From positions 8,887,501-8,951,500 of the forward strand of contig WPIO01000010.1 in assembly GCA_009760855.2 (NCBI GenBank): a stretch of DNA of 64,000 bases, written 5' to 3'. Position numbers and translations under genes: made by a program. The notes beneath the pieces were generated by a model. That model saw nothing but the letters and a program-made list of their open reading frames with translations, had not been told where the DNA came from and ran no database searches. The stretch's first letter is position 1. Each line of letters opens with the position of its first letter. The DNA is from Cristatella mucedo. Its lineage: Eukaryota; Bryozoa; Phylactolaemata; Cristatellidae. Shown here piece after piece: positions 13,331 through 24,129 of the stretch.

Positions 13331-13474
13331 CAGGTGGAACTCAATCTGAAGGCCCATGACATTCGCACCGAGGCACTGGGGGCAGCTGTCATGTACGTGA
13401 ATGCCAGTTGGCGGCTAGCGATTGGTTTTTTTGCAAATTTCCACACGCGCTGGATTGTCTCTGGGGAGGTTTAA
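13331..13474 (+). other. Exon-like open segment, plus strand
   Basis: After CATTAG the frame reads VELNLKAHDIRTEALGAAV and onward to a TAA at 13472. A possible donor (TAC|GTGAAT) lies near 13395. Composition is coding-like, but no family is recognised, and the phase does not match the exon-like segment at 10845-11131. It lies 3' of and convergent with gene A. It may belong to an unseen neighbour or be non-coding. Confidence 0.2.
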
Positions 13475-13721
13475 CAGAGGATTCCGGCTGTACTACTGAC
13501 AGGGACTTCAACCCTGTGGCTGACGTTGACCTCCTAGCTTGTTTTACTGTTTTCTTATCGTCTTGCAAGTATGATAGAGGGCTTGGCTTTTGCTTGTAGC
13601 TTTAATCCAGAGACTTTCAAAATATTCTTTTTAAATTGCGATTAAGTTTACATCCAATATTTCTTTCATTGAGACACAGCAGTTGCAATGAAGTAATGTG
13701 TAGTTCTTTGGAGAGTGATAT

Positions 13722-13727
13722 TTTATT
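13722..13727 (-). promoter_or_regulatory. Polyadenylation signal of gene A
   Basis: AATAAA on the minus strand, 33 bases beyond the TAA stop of the lipoxygenase gene. Position and sequence are canonical. Confidence 0.65.
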
Positions 13728-13759
13728 TTCGTTGTCCGAAATCCTCAAATAGCTCTAGC

Positions 13760-13942
13760 TTATTTTGCTATGCTGTTAGGTACCAGGCTTGGGAGCATAT
13801 ACGGGTACGATTTAATACTCAGTGATGCATTTCTGGCACTGATTTCAGCATTCAGTTGGTCCAGATGAGACTTAAATTTCTTGGCCGCAGCATTAGCAGA
13901 GGCCTCAGAGAAATGGAGCTCCGGGTATACACCAAGAAAAAT
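13760..13942 (-). CDS. Gene A exon 6 of 6 found: C-terminus
   Basis: Encodes residues 642-701 and the TAA stop. It starts in phase 0 after TTTTTAG and opens IFLGVYPELHF. The end YPYMLPSLVPNSIAK matches the LOX C-terminal PNSxA(I) motif except for the last residue. The 89 bp intron before it is the same length as in gene B. Confidence 0.92.
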   Translation of the reverse strand: MFLGVYPELHFSEASANAAAKKFKSHLDQLNAEISARNASLSIKSYPYMLPSLVPNSIAK

Positions 13943-16900
13943 CTAAAAATAGAAAACCAAGTGAAGCGATTGAAATCTAAGAGACAGCGGTACACATGTG
14001 GAATCAGAAAAAGATAGCTATTTGCTCTTACTTCTCCGTCGGCATATCTGGAAAGAGCATAAGCCACTGCCAGCTGTGTTCCAGCGTCTGTAACCCAAGG
14101 AAGAGACGCCATCACTTTGTCCATAGTGATACCGTCCTTTGACGTCGGTGGTGGTGCTCTCATCATTAATGGCGCATTTGGCACGAATCCATAGAATGCC
14201 ATCTGCGAGAAATTGATGGACGCATGACCGGCTGAACCGTGGAAAATGATGCTTGTCACCAGCGTGATGAGTTGCTCCTTCGTTGCAATGGACTCTGTGA
14301 GACCGTGGTGAGTGCCATCGGTAGTGGCCCCGGGGAAGCCGTTCGTGTACAAATCCTGCATCCAAGCTTGCAGCTCAGTGTCCTGTTTAATGTCGTCGTC
14401 GTTTAGGTAGTAAATGCTGATGACTTCGTAGACGTACTCGCGAATGACATTGAACAGCTTAATGCCATCATCTCGGAAGTAAAATTCCGGTATGTCCCCG
14501 TCCATCCCACGTGCCCGAATCGCTTCCGGAAAATTAATATCTTGGACCTTGAACGTGCTGAATACGCGGCGAATGAGTATGTTCGTTGCCTTGATGCCCA
14601 TGGACAATGCTTTGTCGATAATTCCGCCGTCGTTAATTAGAGTGGATCTTGCAGCAGCATTGATGGCGATCGTGCTGCGAGTGTGAGGAACGAGCAGCTT
14701 GAACACTGGATGGGCCTCGGGCAGCTGACGCCACATGGCCACCGTGAACGCCTCCAGGACCAGGTGGGTTTTCAGCAGGTGCGTAATACTCTGATGAAGA
14801 TTGGAATCCGCGTTTCGCACGTACATTTTAGCCAGCAACCAGCCAAGGCCATCTCTCGGCGTCCACAGGGGGTTGTCTGCTCCTGGCTTCTGCTTTAGCT
14901 GGATGATGATCGGAACGAGCTTTCCATTGGGTAGAAGCCGGAAAAGGCAAATTGGAGAACAATAGAATGCCTTCGTGGACATCTCTCCAGGAGGTAGTAG
15001 CTCATCCAGTAAAGCATAGTTGGCGATGTAAAACCTTCCGGACTGAAATAGAAGAATAGTCAGAATAACGAGCGAACTGGTATAAGATGATGAGATTTCT
15101 AAGCTTGACCGCCCATACAACCACTAATAATAAAAGTTGATTAAGTGAGTGCAAATGCTGGTTCAAAGCAAATGAAGCTATCGTAGTGCTTCAATGCTTA
15201 CCAGCTATCCAGAGTCTAACTTCTCTCAAGGGCTATTAGAAGGCGAGAAATAATTTTAACGAACTGCCTTCGAAGTGATTTGAGTCAAAACCCTGAAGCC
15301 TTTTGCAAATGAAAAATCACTACTCAGGATTATTCGGGCCCTTGAAAAACTATTCTGGCTTCACACTTGGAGCGGACTAGCTCTAATTGCATGGTGATCG
15401 CCTCAGTGCTTAGCAAGCATTGCAGTTAGCATATCAGGTAACAGTTTTCTAAAACACCTGTTGATTTTGAACAGATGCCCTTTCCAGCTATATATTGACA
15501 TTGCTATTATCGTGAATGAGCACAGGAGTGTCCTAACTCTTCAGGTGCTCTAACTAAAGAATTTTAAATGCGCTAGTGCGACCTGAGTCTGACGTAAAAG
15601 CAGAGTAGCAGAGTGTTGTCATGATCTAATGTGGCTCCTGACTCATGTGATGTAATTTAATGTATCTCCATCTGTAACTCCACAAAGCCATACAGACTAT
15701 ATGGGAATGTTACGCAGGAGAGTTTTGTATAGCTCACTCGCAGCCTATGCGGCTTTCGGTACGCATTCGGTAGCCAACAGACTTCGCCTCACGAAATAAA
15801 AAGAAACTGGTAAGCATAGCAGAGTCAGAAGAGCAGTTGACGTAGTGAGTAGTACGGAAGTAGGAGCTCAGGACCGCTGAAAAGGATGTCATAATCAGCA
15901 GGGCTTACCTCCAGTGATAGACCTTGAGTTCTTAGTTCCGCTTCCACCGCAAAGTTTGCAGGCAAGCTCGTGCACTTCTCTAGTACAACAGGGTTCTGTC
16001 CATTGAGGTACTGCCTGCCGAACTCCTCGTCCGTCGTCCAATTCAAGTAGATGTTCTTCATTACCTTGTCGTCGTCGCCTTGGTTGCCCATTGCTACAGA
16101 AGAGTGCCAGTTTCAAGCAGTTTCAAGTGTGTCCTATCCCTACGCAATCCACACATACACACACACACACACACGCGCGCATGCAGCCACACACCCGAAC
16201 GCTCACGTGAAAGCACGCACACGTACATGCATATGCACACACACACGAATGCACACACCCTGCGACGCTAGACAATTTGGGCGTTCAAGAAAAGTTCTCT
16301 CTCCCGCAGTGAAAAAAAAGGATTGTGGTGTCCGATTAAGGCGCTCTCTCACCCTTGCCGGCATCATAGAAAGCTTTGAAGTCCGTGTAGCGTTCAGTCG
16401 AAGTACCAAGTACTTTAAGGCCGAATTTGGCGCCGGCTGCGACGACCGATGTGACGAAGCTCGCTCCTTCTGCATCTGCAAACTGCACATCCGCAGGCAC
16501 GTTGAAAATTCCGTCGCACGTGTATCCTGGCCAGCCGGCGTATCGAGGATTCGAGCCCCACGTAAACGTGTCCTGTCTGCTCCTCAGCTCGGCCTGCCTC
16601 TGAGCCAACAGCAGGGCGTCCTTCTCTTTGAATGCCAGAGAGGCTGAAAAGACATATGCTCCTTACCTAGGCCTTGCAATTAGAGGCATTTTAAAGCTAT
16701 TGAAGGCTATTAATAGTAACACTGATTATAATAATAGCAAAATCGTATCATATATAGTTTCTTAAGGGAAAAATCTCTATCTAAGTGCTTTACAACTTGA
16801 TGTCAAGAATCCAGATGCCGCCTCAGAATGCAAATGGAGTCAGTGCCATCTGGTGACAAACTCCGGTCGCTTACGGTGGGGCACGTTTGGACTTGTAGGC

Positions 16901-19121
16901 GTGATATCTTGAAGTGATTGATATTGTGATTTGGTTCATACATCATGGCTAGAATAGATGCTGGGAGAATAATCAGGATTAACCGATAACCAGTTGCGTT
17001 CATTAACTTTCTACTATTAGTACACGAACTTAGTTAGCTAATATTTACCAAAAAAAGAACAATTGGGCCTGGGATAACAAAACGGCTGGGATTTAACTAG
17101 ACCAGGGAGTTCATTTACCGCTTGCTTTTTTACGAGTGATCGTAGCCAGCGAACATACTTGGTAAGCCAAGTGCTTGCATCATCTTTTATACAATTTATA
17201 ATTGATCTAGACTTCTCACAATGCGAAGAAAATGCAAGCTTAAGAGTCAGTTATGATTATGTGAATGCTAATTCACTTCGAAACAATCTGACCTGAGAAG
17301 TTAGCTGTCACGTTCTACTTAATGAATCGAGGTATTTTCTTCTCTCTACTGTTTTCTCTTTATCCCAGAAGATCTATTTTACCTCTATTTTTCAGCGTCT
17401 GGTTTGACCTCTGATCTCAAGCCAAAGATATTCTGGAAGAGCTTAAAGGTCTACAGCAAAGGAACCAATACAAGTTTGACTGCAACAGTAACCACCAAGC
17501 TATCTTAAGCAGAAACTTGCTATGCTAAGCTCTGAAGAGCTTAGAATAGCAAGTGGATAGTCTTTTGTCACCCAATTACTGCAGGAAGTGGGCATACACT
17601 CACCCCTGCCATTCCCCAAACAGGTGCAAGTTCGGACGTGGCCATACAGATCCCAATCGGCACATAAATTAACACCGTCAAGTCGAAAAGCCGTATTGAA
17701 ACTAGAGCGAAAATTAAGACAGACTTAATAGTGCGTCTAAATGGCCACATTTTCACACTCCTGCCGTATAGCAAATGTTTTTGATGCTTAGGTGCCAAGT
17801 AGCTGACTAATTTTTGTATTTATAAAAATCGAGAAACTGCAACAGGCCGAGTTAAAGCAGGTAAAGGTCGATTTAAAAAACCAAATATTAAATGAACTAA
17901 GCCACCTAAACATCAGACATATTAAGGATTGAAGCAGTATAATTTAGAAACAGAAGGGTTGTACAGTCGCTTAACTTAGTTGGAGACGTCGGAAAGCATT
18001 TTTTCATTATATGCCAGCTAGTGAGTGGTTATATAAGCAGCCTTACCGTTTCCATTTCGAACTGTAAATTTCGATGAAATCCAACGGTAGCACGGGAAAA
18101 TTGTAATGCTCTTGCTGCTCGTTTCCACGACGACCAGGTATCGCAGATGAAGCGCATCTTGTAGCAGCAGAGTAGCCAGCTCGATATCTATGGTTAGCAG
18201 GTCTCCCAAGTCTGGCAGCTCGAACTTTTGCGTCGTCGTGGCTCCCGGAAGCAAGGTCGGTAAAAACGCATTGCTCACGGTTATCGGTGTACTTGATGCC
18301 TTGGTACCTGAGCAGCATGAGAGAAAAAGAAATCATATTGAAATGGTTTCGATGTGTGACGAGTTTTTTTATTTTTTTATGCATTTACTATAATTTTAAT
18401 ATGAGTTTAAACAAAACCTGTTCTTGATATCCCCTCGCAAATTAGTATAGTGATACTATCAGTTGCCCACTGTCAATCCCGTTGCAGCCATCAACCGGAA
18501 ACATACTACTAACAGTGTGTACGTATATATTTCTGCCATAAGTGGATACGGGTAGGCCGTCCAACCGTATTTATTTAGTTTTCAAGGCAACGGATACTGA
18601 TTTAGTTAAACTCGTATTTCTTTGCTTCGCTTTGAAGTCTATACAAGCATCGAAACAAAAGAATAAATATACATACAATGAGTGTGCAAAGTGTGTTTTT
18701 TAATAGTGGCATCTAGCTTATTTCGACTGAAACCAGGGAAAAACCCTGTGAATTTAGGATTTTATTTTTAAAGACATTATTTTATAGCAATAGGTACTAC
18801 TATTGAGGAGTCATAATACAATGAAAATCCTAAGAATTACGGCCAATAGTTCAGGAGCATCATGCCTATTAAAGTTCCAGCTATTAATTATCAGAAACGA
18901 TTGATTATTCTCCAAAAGCATAGACTATGTACTCCAAAAGCTTACCGTGAAGTGTAAGGTTGACATTGGCTAAGGTACCGGCCGCTGCAAGGTCACTGAC
19001 TGTCAAGCTGATAATATAATTTTTCTCGCCACTGGATGCGGTATGAGTCAGGTCGAAAAGACCCCAGAAGAGGCCAAGCTGCTTTGCGTAGTAGTCGGCA
19101 GACGACGTCAAAGTAAGCTCC
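13760..19121 (-). CDS. Lipoxygenase gene A (PLAT/LOX), six exons, 5' end not found
   Basis: An iron-dependent fatty-acid dioxygenase of the animal LOX family. Exons in transcript order are 19121-18946, 18307-18047, 16643-16353, 16093-15909, 15042-14032 and 13942-13760, all with GT-AG borders. They join in frame to 701 residues after one split codon. Order: an N-terminal lead (1-33), a PLAT beta-barrel (about 34-145, including AAGTLANV and FPCYRW), then the helical LOX domain with FGRQYLNG, DNPLWTP, HLLKTH, FYFRDDG and GHASIN. Predicted iron ligands are H392, H397, H577 and N581. The protein ends PNSIAK, so the C-terminal carboxylate ligand sits on Lys, not Ile. The stereocontrol (Ala/Gly) position could not be assigned by eye; it is near L439-G444. 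The exon set starts inside a codon, so a start exon lies upstream. No stop or frameshift is present. It is about 82% identical to gene B over the catalytic exon. Signal peptide status is unknown. Confidence 0.93.
14032..15042 (-). CDS. Gene A exon 5: LOX catalytic domain
   Basis: 337 codons, phase 0 on both sides, running from SGRFYIANY to SRYADGE. Carries four protein-side iron ligands in HLLKTH (392, 397) and HASIN (577, 581), plus the conserved WTPRDGLGW, HPVFKLL and FYFRDDG blocks. It holds nearly half of the recognised protein in one exon. Confidence 0.96.
15909..16093 (-). CDS. Gene A exon 4: start of LOX domain core
   Basis: Residues 243-304. Contains DEEFGRQYLNGQNPVVL and CTSLPANF, the family's FGxQxLNGxNP and LPxNFPV blocks. 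Here the second reads NFAV, a Pro-to-Ala change absent from gene B. Donor GAG|GTAAGC, acceptor TAG|CAATGG. Confidence 0.93.
16150..16260. repeat. Imperfect (CA)n microsatellite in a gene A intron
   Basis: CA-rich stretch with CG and AT interruptions, inside the 259 bp intron between exons 3 and 4. Confidence 0.85.
16353..16643 (-). CDS. Gene A exon 3: PLAT-to-LOX linker and first helices
   Basis: Residues 146-242, from SLAFKEKDALLLAQRQAELR through VPADVQFAD to FYDAGK. Bounded by TTTTCAG|CCTCTC and AAGG|GTGAGA, phase 1 at both ends. The open plus-strand frame across this exon is a shadow. Confidence 0.92.
18047..18307 (-). CDS. Gene A exon 2: PLAT domain, second part
   Basis: Residues 59-145, with LPDLGDLLTIDIEL, LRYLVVVE and the closing FPCYRW typical of LOX PLAT barrels. 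Acceptor CTCAG|GTACC, donor AACG|GTAAGG, phase 1 on both sides. Confidence 0.9.
18946..19121 (-). CDS. Gene A exon 1 found: N-terminal lead and PLAT first strands
   Basis: Begins in the middle of a codon after TTCACAG. Residues 1-33 (ELTLTSSADYYAKQLG and onward) precede the PLAT strand YIISLTVSDLAAAGT. An ATG in frame lies just upstream of the acceptor (19136-19138), so an unspliced start is conceivable in gene A. Gene B lacks an equivalent ATG, which favours an upstream exon. Confidence 0.85.
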
Positions 19122-19763
19122 CTGTGAACAATTATCATAGAATACTAAGGATCTGCTATATATGCGAATGCTAAGACACAGCCGTATTAAACCGGGATTT
19201 ATTTAAAAATATCAATATACGTGGCATGCTAAGACTGATGAGTGCTTGGCCCTCACCTGTAAGTAGCTAGTAACTTGCTTAATAAGCAAGACACATTATG
19301 CACATGAATCAGCAAGAAGACACCGTGCAGGTTAATATTTACAGATGCAGTAATCAAATGTATTGCTATGCACAGTGAAATGATGAATGCGTCGCGTTAA
19401 ACACAATGGAAAGCTTAATTCGCTCTTTGCGTTACCAGTCGTTCCATCTTACTTGAGATCCAATGCTCGTTGGAGGGATGCTGCCATTCTAAGTGGTTTT
19501 GATTGGAAATTGAAGAGCTCACAACCTAAGAAGATATTGTAGATGATAAAGGTCCATTCTCCTGTGAGCACATTGATTTCCGCAAAATTAGACTGTAGAT
19601 GATTTTAGCATCCTTTACTTCGGATCTAATGCATTCTTAAACAGCAGGAGAACGTGGAATAAAAACATGCTCAGCAAGAGACTAGCAAGAAGGACCATGA
19701 TTCGTACTTTAGCTTCTATTTTCTACGTTTCTTTTTACAGCCGCCAAAATATGATTGCCTAAA

Positions 19764-19860
19764 GTAATAATAATAATAATAATATTGCACTTGATAAAGC
19801 GCCCTCAGAGAACGCAATCTTTTCCTAGGCGCTTTACATTTGCTGCAGATTTTTGAGAGA
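19764..19860 (-). repeat. Family 1 LINE 3' tail relic
   Basis: The reverse complement reads GTAAAGCGCCTAGG, a degraded GATTGCGTTCTCTGAGGGCG and TTTATCAAGTGCAATATT, followed by (ATT)n. It lies in the upstream region of gene A. Confidence 0.75.
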
Positions 19861-21383
19861 AGTGCTTCTTAGTTAAAAAGTGATTATGTTTCTTAGACTA
19901 AATGTATATTCAATGATCTTATTTATCAACTTAATACACATTGTAGCCCTCTCTCAGGAGTCGTTGTGTGACCAACCATTGGGGACCTGGTTCAGGCTAA
20001 CTGTGTGAACCATTTATAGCTTAGCCTTTATGTACTTCTTGCAGGCCAAAATTGTTAAGCATACGTATAGCACTCCCTACAAACACTAATGGTAGAATTT
20101 GTGCAGTAACGTCTCCAACAGAAGTGTCATGCAGTTTTTTACCATGGTGTCCAATCAGAGAGTTTAGGCATGGGCAAGCCCCCTAAGTATCCAACCTATT
20201 TATATCATCTAAAACAGACATTTACTTGAGTTGTTGCTGTAAGCTATATTTATGAGGTGTTAATAAAGATCAGCATGACTGTATGGCTAAAATGAGCCCA
20301 ACTAGAACCTATGTCTTCGCATTTCAGAGGCTTAACGTGTAGCTCGTAGCTTCAAATCGTTAACGCTAAAAGTGTACATTTCCTCTAAAATATTTCCTCT
20401 ATTTCCTCACACTGCCAAAAGCGCTTCCAGTGAAAACAAACTTTTAAAGAGCGGCAGAAAGGACTGTGAGGGGACGCCCCTTGGTCTTTTCACGGGGGTA
20501 AGGGGCTCGCACTTCATGACGTAGATCTTGGGCTGGAGTCCTGCAGTAGTCAATGAGCTGCAAACAGCGAATAGCTGCGAAGGCACCTCTGCCACTTTAA
20601 TACTGGTGCCTTTACGTTGAAAACATGTGTACGTGCCAGATAGATACTTATAATGTCGAAGCGTCAGACCATGCCCCGAGTCATGGGTGGATATGAAAAA
20701 TCAAAGCGAATATGCGAGCGTGGCGTGTGAAATCAAGTTCATAGAGTCGACATAATATGAAAGAAAGTAGCAAACCAAGCTCACGTCCGAACCCTGGAAG
20801 AGTTCTGACCAATACACAAGTTCCATTCCAACTATACAACCTTGGCTCTGAAATCAGTGAACGCTCAGGCACCGAGAGTTAGTGGGCCGTCAGATAGAAA
20901 TTTGACGAAGGAGTTGAAGACAGCGTATTTAGCAAGACTTACCGTCAAGTCTGTCGACCGACTGAAACGACCGGTCTGCATGCGGCATTAAATAGGCTGT
21001 GTTATGCCACGTAACCGCATTCTGAGAACTGTCAACGCAGTTTCGTAAACTGAGCTCATGGACCAGATGAGGGCGTGGTTTATTAGTCTCGCCTAATGTG
21101 TATTGAGGCTTAAACTAGCAGCTAGCTTTCACGTACAAACTCAAATAATCACAGGAAGTGCATCAGCAATAAATTGGTCGGCTTGAACAAAACCTGTTGG
21201 CACAAACACAATGCTTATCACTGGCTGAGGTGTTAGCATTTCAAGTTATCCTTGTTATTTTAGCTCTACTTCATCCATTTGAGGATCCTCTAGCATTTCT
21301 TGCTTGCTCTCCGAAAACGGACTTGTAGAGGTTACTGTCCGCTTTAAGCAAGCTTGATGAAGTATCTTATGCATGGCCTCACT
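19861..21383. other. Upstream region of gene A, no firm exon
   Basis: No homologue of gene B sequence was recognised here. Two minus-strand spots stand out. One is a TATTTAAT box at 20987-20994 followed by a strong donor (GACG|GTAAGT) at 20943. The other is a GC-rich open segment at 20407-20550. Neither can be joined in the right phase to exon 1 by itself. Confidence 0.3.
20943..20994 (-). promoter_or_regulatory. Candidate core promoter and first donor for gene A
   Basis: The minus strand reads TATTTAAT, then about 30 bases later TCAGTC (initiator-like), then GACG|GTAAGT. The spacing fits a TATA/Inr promoter with a very short 5' exon, 1.8 kb upstream of exon 1. An ATG at 20981 would open 13 codons to the donor. 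This is suggestive only. Confidence 0.2.
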
Positions 21384-22650
21384 TAAAATCTGACTCCAGA
21401 GTATTGACGTGAATGGACAAAGGTCATCTGAGGTACCTCTGAAATATAGGGTGGGGTACCTCAGGGCTCCTTGCTAGGTCCGGTTCTTTTCACGATTTAT
21501 ACTCTCCCTCTTGCTGAAGTGATTGCCAAGCACAATCTAGGCTTTCACTTCTATGCGGATGACACTCAGTTGTACCTTTGCTTTGATCCATCCCAGCCTT
21601 CAAGCACCTCAAATTCTATCAACTCACTTGCTGCATGTTTTGATGACATCCGTACATGGATGGCAGCAAATTTTCTAAAACTAAACAATGATAAAACTAA
21701 CTTACTAGTTATGGGCAAACCCAGTGTGATTCAGAAAATGGAAAGGCTGACGCTCAAAATTGGCTCTGATAGCACATCTCCTGTTGAATCAGCTCGAAAT
21801 CTAGGTGTCATGTTCCAAAGCGACCTCTCATTAGACGACCATATCAGCTCCACAGTCAAATCTGCCTATTTTCAGCTTCATAACATTGCTAAAATTCGGG
21901 CTTGTTTAGATAAGGATACCACGTCCAAGTTGGTCCATGCATTTGTGACATCCCGTCTCGACTTCTGCAACTCACTGCTTACTGGCCTACCAGCATGTGC
22001 GATCAGGCGATTGCAGCTGGTGCAAAACTCCACAGCTAGGCTTGTCTGTCGTGAGCTTCACAGTTGCCACATCACACCACTTCTCGCCGACCTGCACTGG
22101 CTACCAGTCAAGCAACGGATCGACTTCAAGGTTTGGTCGGTCACTTTTAAGTTACTTCATTCTTTGGCTCCAGGCTATCTCTCAGATCTACTCCTTCACC
22201 AGGCCAAGCATCGTACCATCCGCTTTTCAGAATCCAACAGTCTACAAATACCTCGTTCAAACCTCAAATCCTTTGGAGACCGGGCATTAAGTTCGTATGC
22301 TCCCAAAGCCTCAAACTCCCTCCCGACTTGCGTTGGAGCATCGGCTGAGTTGACCACATTAAAAAAGAACCTAAAGACACACATATTTAGGACAGCATTT
22401 AATGGGTCCCTGTGATTCATCCTTCATGGGCTTATGCATGCTGACACTGCGCATGCTGCCACTAACTACGTTTGCATGCTGACCCTGTGCATGTCACCCC
22501 TAACCATGTTATTCATTTTTTTGCTTATCAAGCATTATATTACTCACCATTCAATTGCATTTCTCTTTGCAGCAAGTGTAAAGCGCCTAGAGAGAGATTG
22601 AGTTCTATGAGGGCGCTTTATCAAGTGCATTATTATTATTATTTTTATTA
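21384..22650 (+). repeat. 5'-truncated family 1 LINE with long open RT frame
   Basis: The open frame (21471-22415 and a little upstream) begins within reverse transcriptase at GVPQGSLLGPVLF and contains the catalytic YADDTQLY. It continues through the typical C-terminal part (SRLDFCNSLL, LHWLPVKQRIDFK, YAPKASNSLP). The stop is followed by a 3' UTR and the structured tail GCGCCTAGAGAGAGATTGAG...GAGGGCGCTTTATCAAG with (ATT)n. CR1/L2 superfamily. It lacks the endonuclease and the N-terminal RT, so it is not autonomous, but its frame is uninterrupted. Confidence 0.88.
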
Positions 22651-24129
22651 TCTCTTTTTGCAGGCAAGGTGTGCGGATCAAGAAGTCCAATTCTCTCATA
22701 GCACCTAATTTTTGGGTAAGAGGGTTTCTAGCCCCTTATCTGCACGGGAAACCTTTGGACAGCATTCTTACAATTTCTGGTTGACTGTTTGGTATTTCGA
22801 TTTCTTACCTTTAACATGTTGTCATTAAGCTTTGAATTGGATAAACTATGCTGCACATCGGTATTCTAGCGGTTAGTGTTTTCGACCCTAAGAGTCTGGA
22901 CTGAAATATGAGATACAATATTTGAGAACCAATGTTCTATAATTCACAATGTATGCAGTATCATGGAGGGTTATGACACATCATTTGGAAGACTTTTACC
23001 AGAAGACGAAGAAGATGAAATTTTCTGGAACTGCAGGCATTCTGATTCCTTAACTGACATGCAAAATATAATTTGTACGAAGCACGCTACGTAGCAGATG
23101 CTTCCATGGAGTAGTCTCTTGCCCTTAATGGGAAATAATGTTAAAGAAGACATAAAAAATGCATCTACTTGAAGATTATTAAAAAAATTTTGGGAAAAGA
23201 AAAGTAGAGATCTAGGGGTCCACTTACTCTGGTGAAACTAACTATAACGGGAGTTCGTACGGTCTTTCTATAATTAACAAATTTATGTTACAGTAAAGCA
23301 TTGCCATTGCAGGAGTTTAGAATTTTTATACCTGAGTTTTTAGAGAAACGTTTGCATATGATGCCTTAGCGATGCCACTATTATTAAAATGCTCGGTTAC
23401 GGAGTGATTTCCTGGCGCGATCAAAAATAAAGCACATTGTAAACTTAGCACCAGACCTTTGGCAACAGCTCTATCTTTAATATGCTGGAAAATGATTAAA
23501 TCCTTAATGTAAACTTTCCAGCTGAAAATATGCATAGGACATGAGGAATTAGGGTTAGCTTCTTTTTTGAAGGTTTTAGATAGCAGCGGGAAAAGTAAAG
23601 TCAGGAATTAGGATAAAAATCAAGCGTAGCTAAGTGGCCTCTAAATCTTGCCGCCTTGTCACATTTTGGAGATAATGATTAAATTAAATACTAGCTGATT
23701 TAACAGCCTCTTTTGTATAGCAAAAGAAGAGCCTTTACTGCTATCACCAACGCTTGCAGCGGTGTAAAGAATCACATACCTTAGGATTCAAACCCTATAC
23801 CTCAGAACCGAAGTCATGAAAAGCAACCGCCTTAGCTACTGTGCCACCACGAGATCATTCTTCAGTTCAATTTCTTGCTCTGATATCCATAGTGGCAGCA
23901 GTCGGCCATAGAAATCTTCTAAATGTGCTTTGCCAGATTAGATCTGACGCAGCCTTGGCTCATTACAAGTACATGAGCGACCATAGTATTTTATCAGCCC
24001 AATATTGTCGGAATATCAGAATATTGTTACAAACCCTATGTAAAAGAACAGCCTAAATGTTAGGAGACTAATGCTTTTATGCGGCCTAAATAACTGAGTA
24101 TACAATAAGCAGTTCTTAGATAATATAAT
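22651..24129. other. Unassigned intergenic sequence with one SINE
   Basis: Apart from the family B SINE at 23692-23850, nothing recognisable. Short minus-strand frames near 22971-23153 and 23326-23535 have no coding signature. Confidence 0.45.
23692..23850 (-). repeat. tRNA-derived SINE, family B
   Basis: The reverse complement has a tRNA-like head with box A-like TGGCACAGTAGCTAAGGCGG and box B-like GGTTTGAATCC. It ends in the family B 3' part AAAAGAGGCTGTTAAATCAG. Confidence 0.75.

Noticed and set aside
16051-16647. 198-codon plus-strand frame
   Set aside because: It is antisense to gene A exons 3 and 4 and the CA-rich intron; the minus-strand exons have clear family similarity and splice sites.
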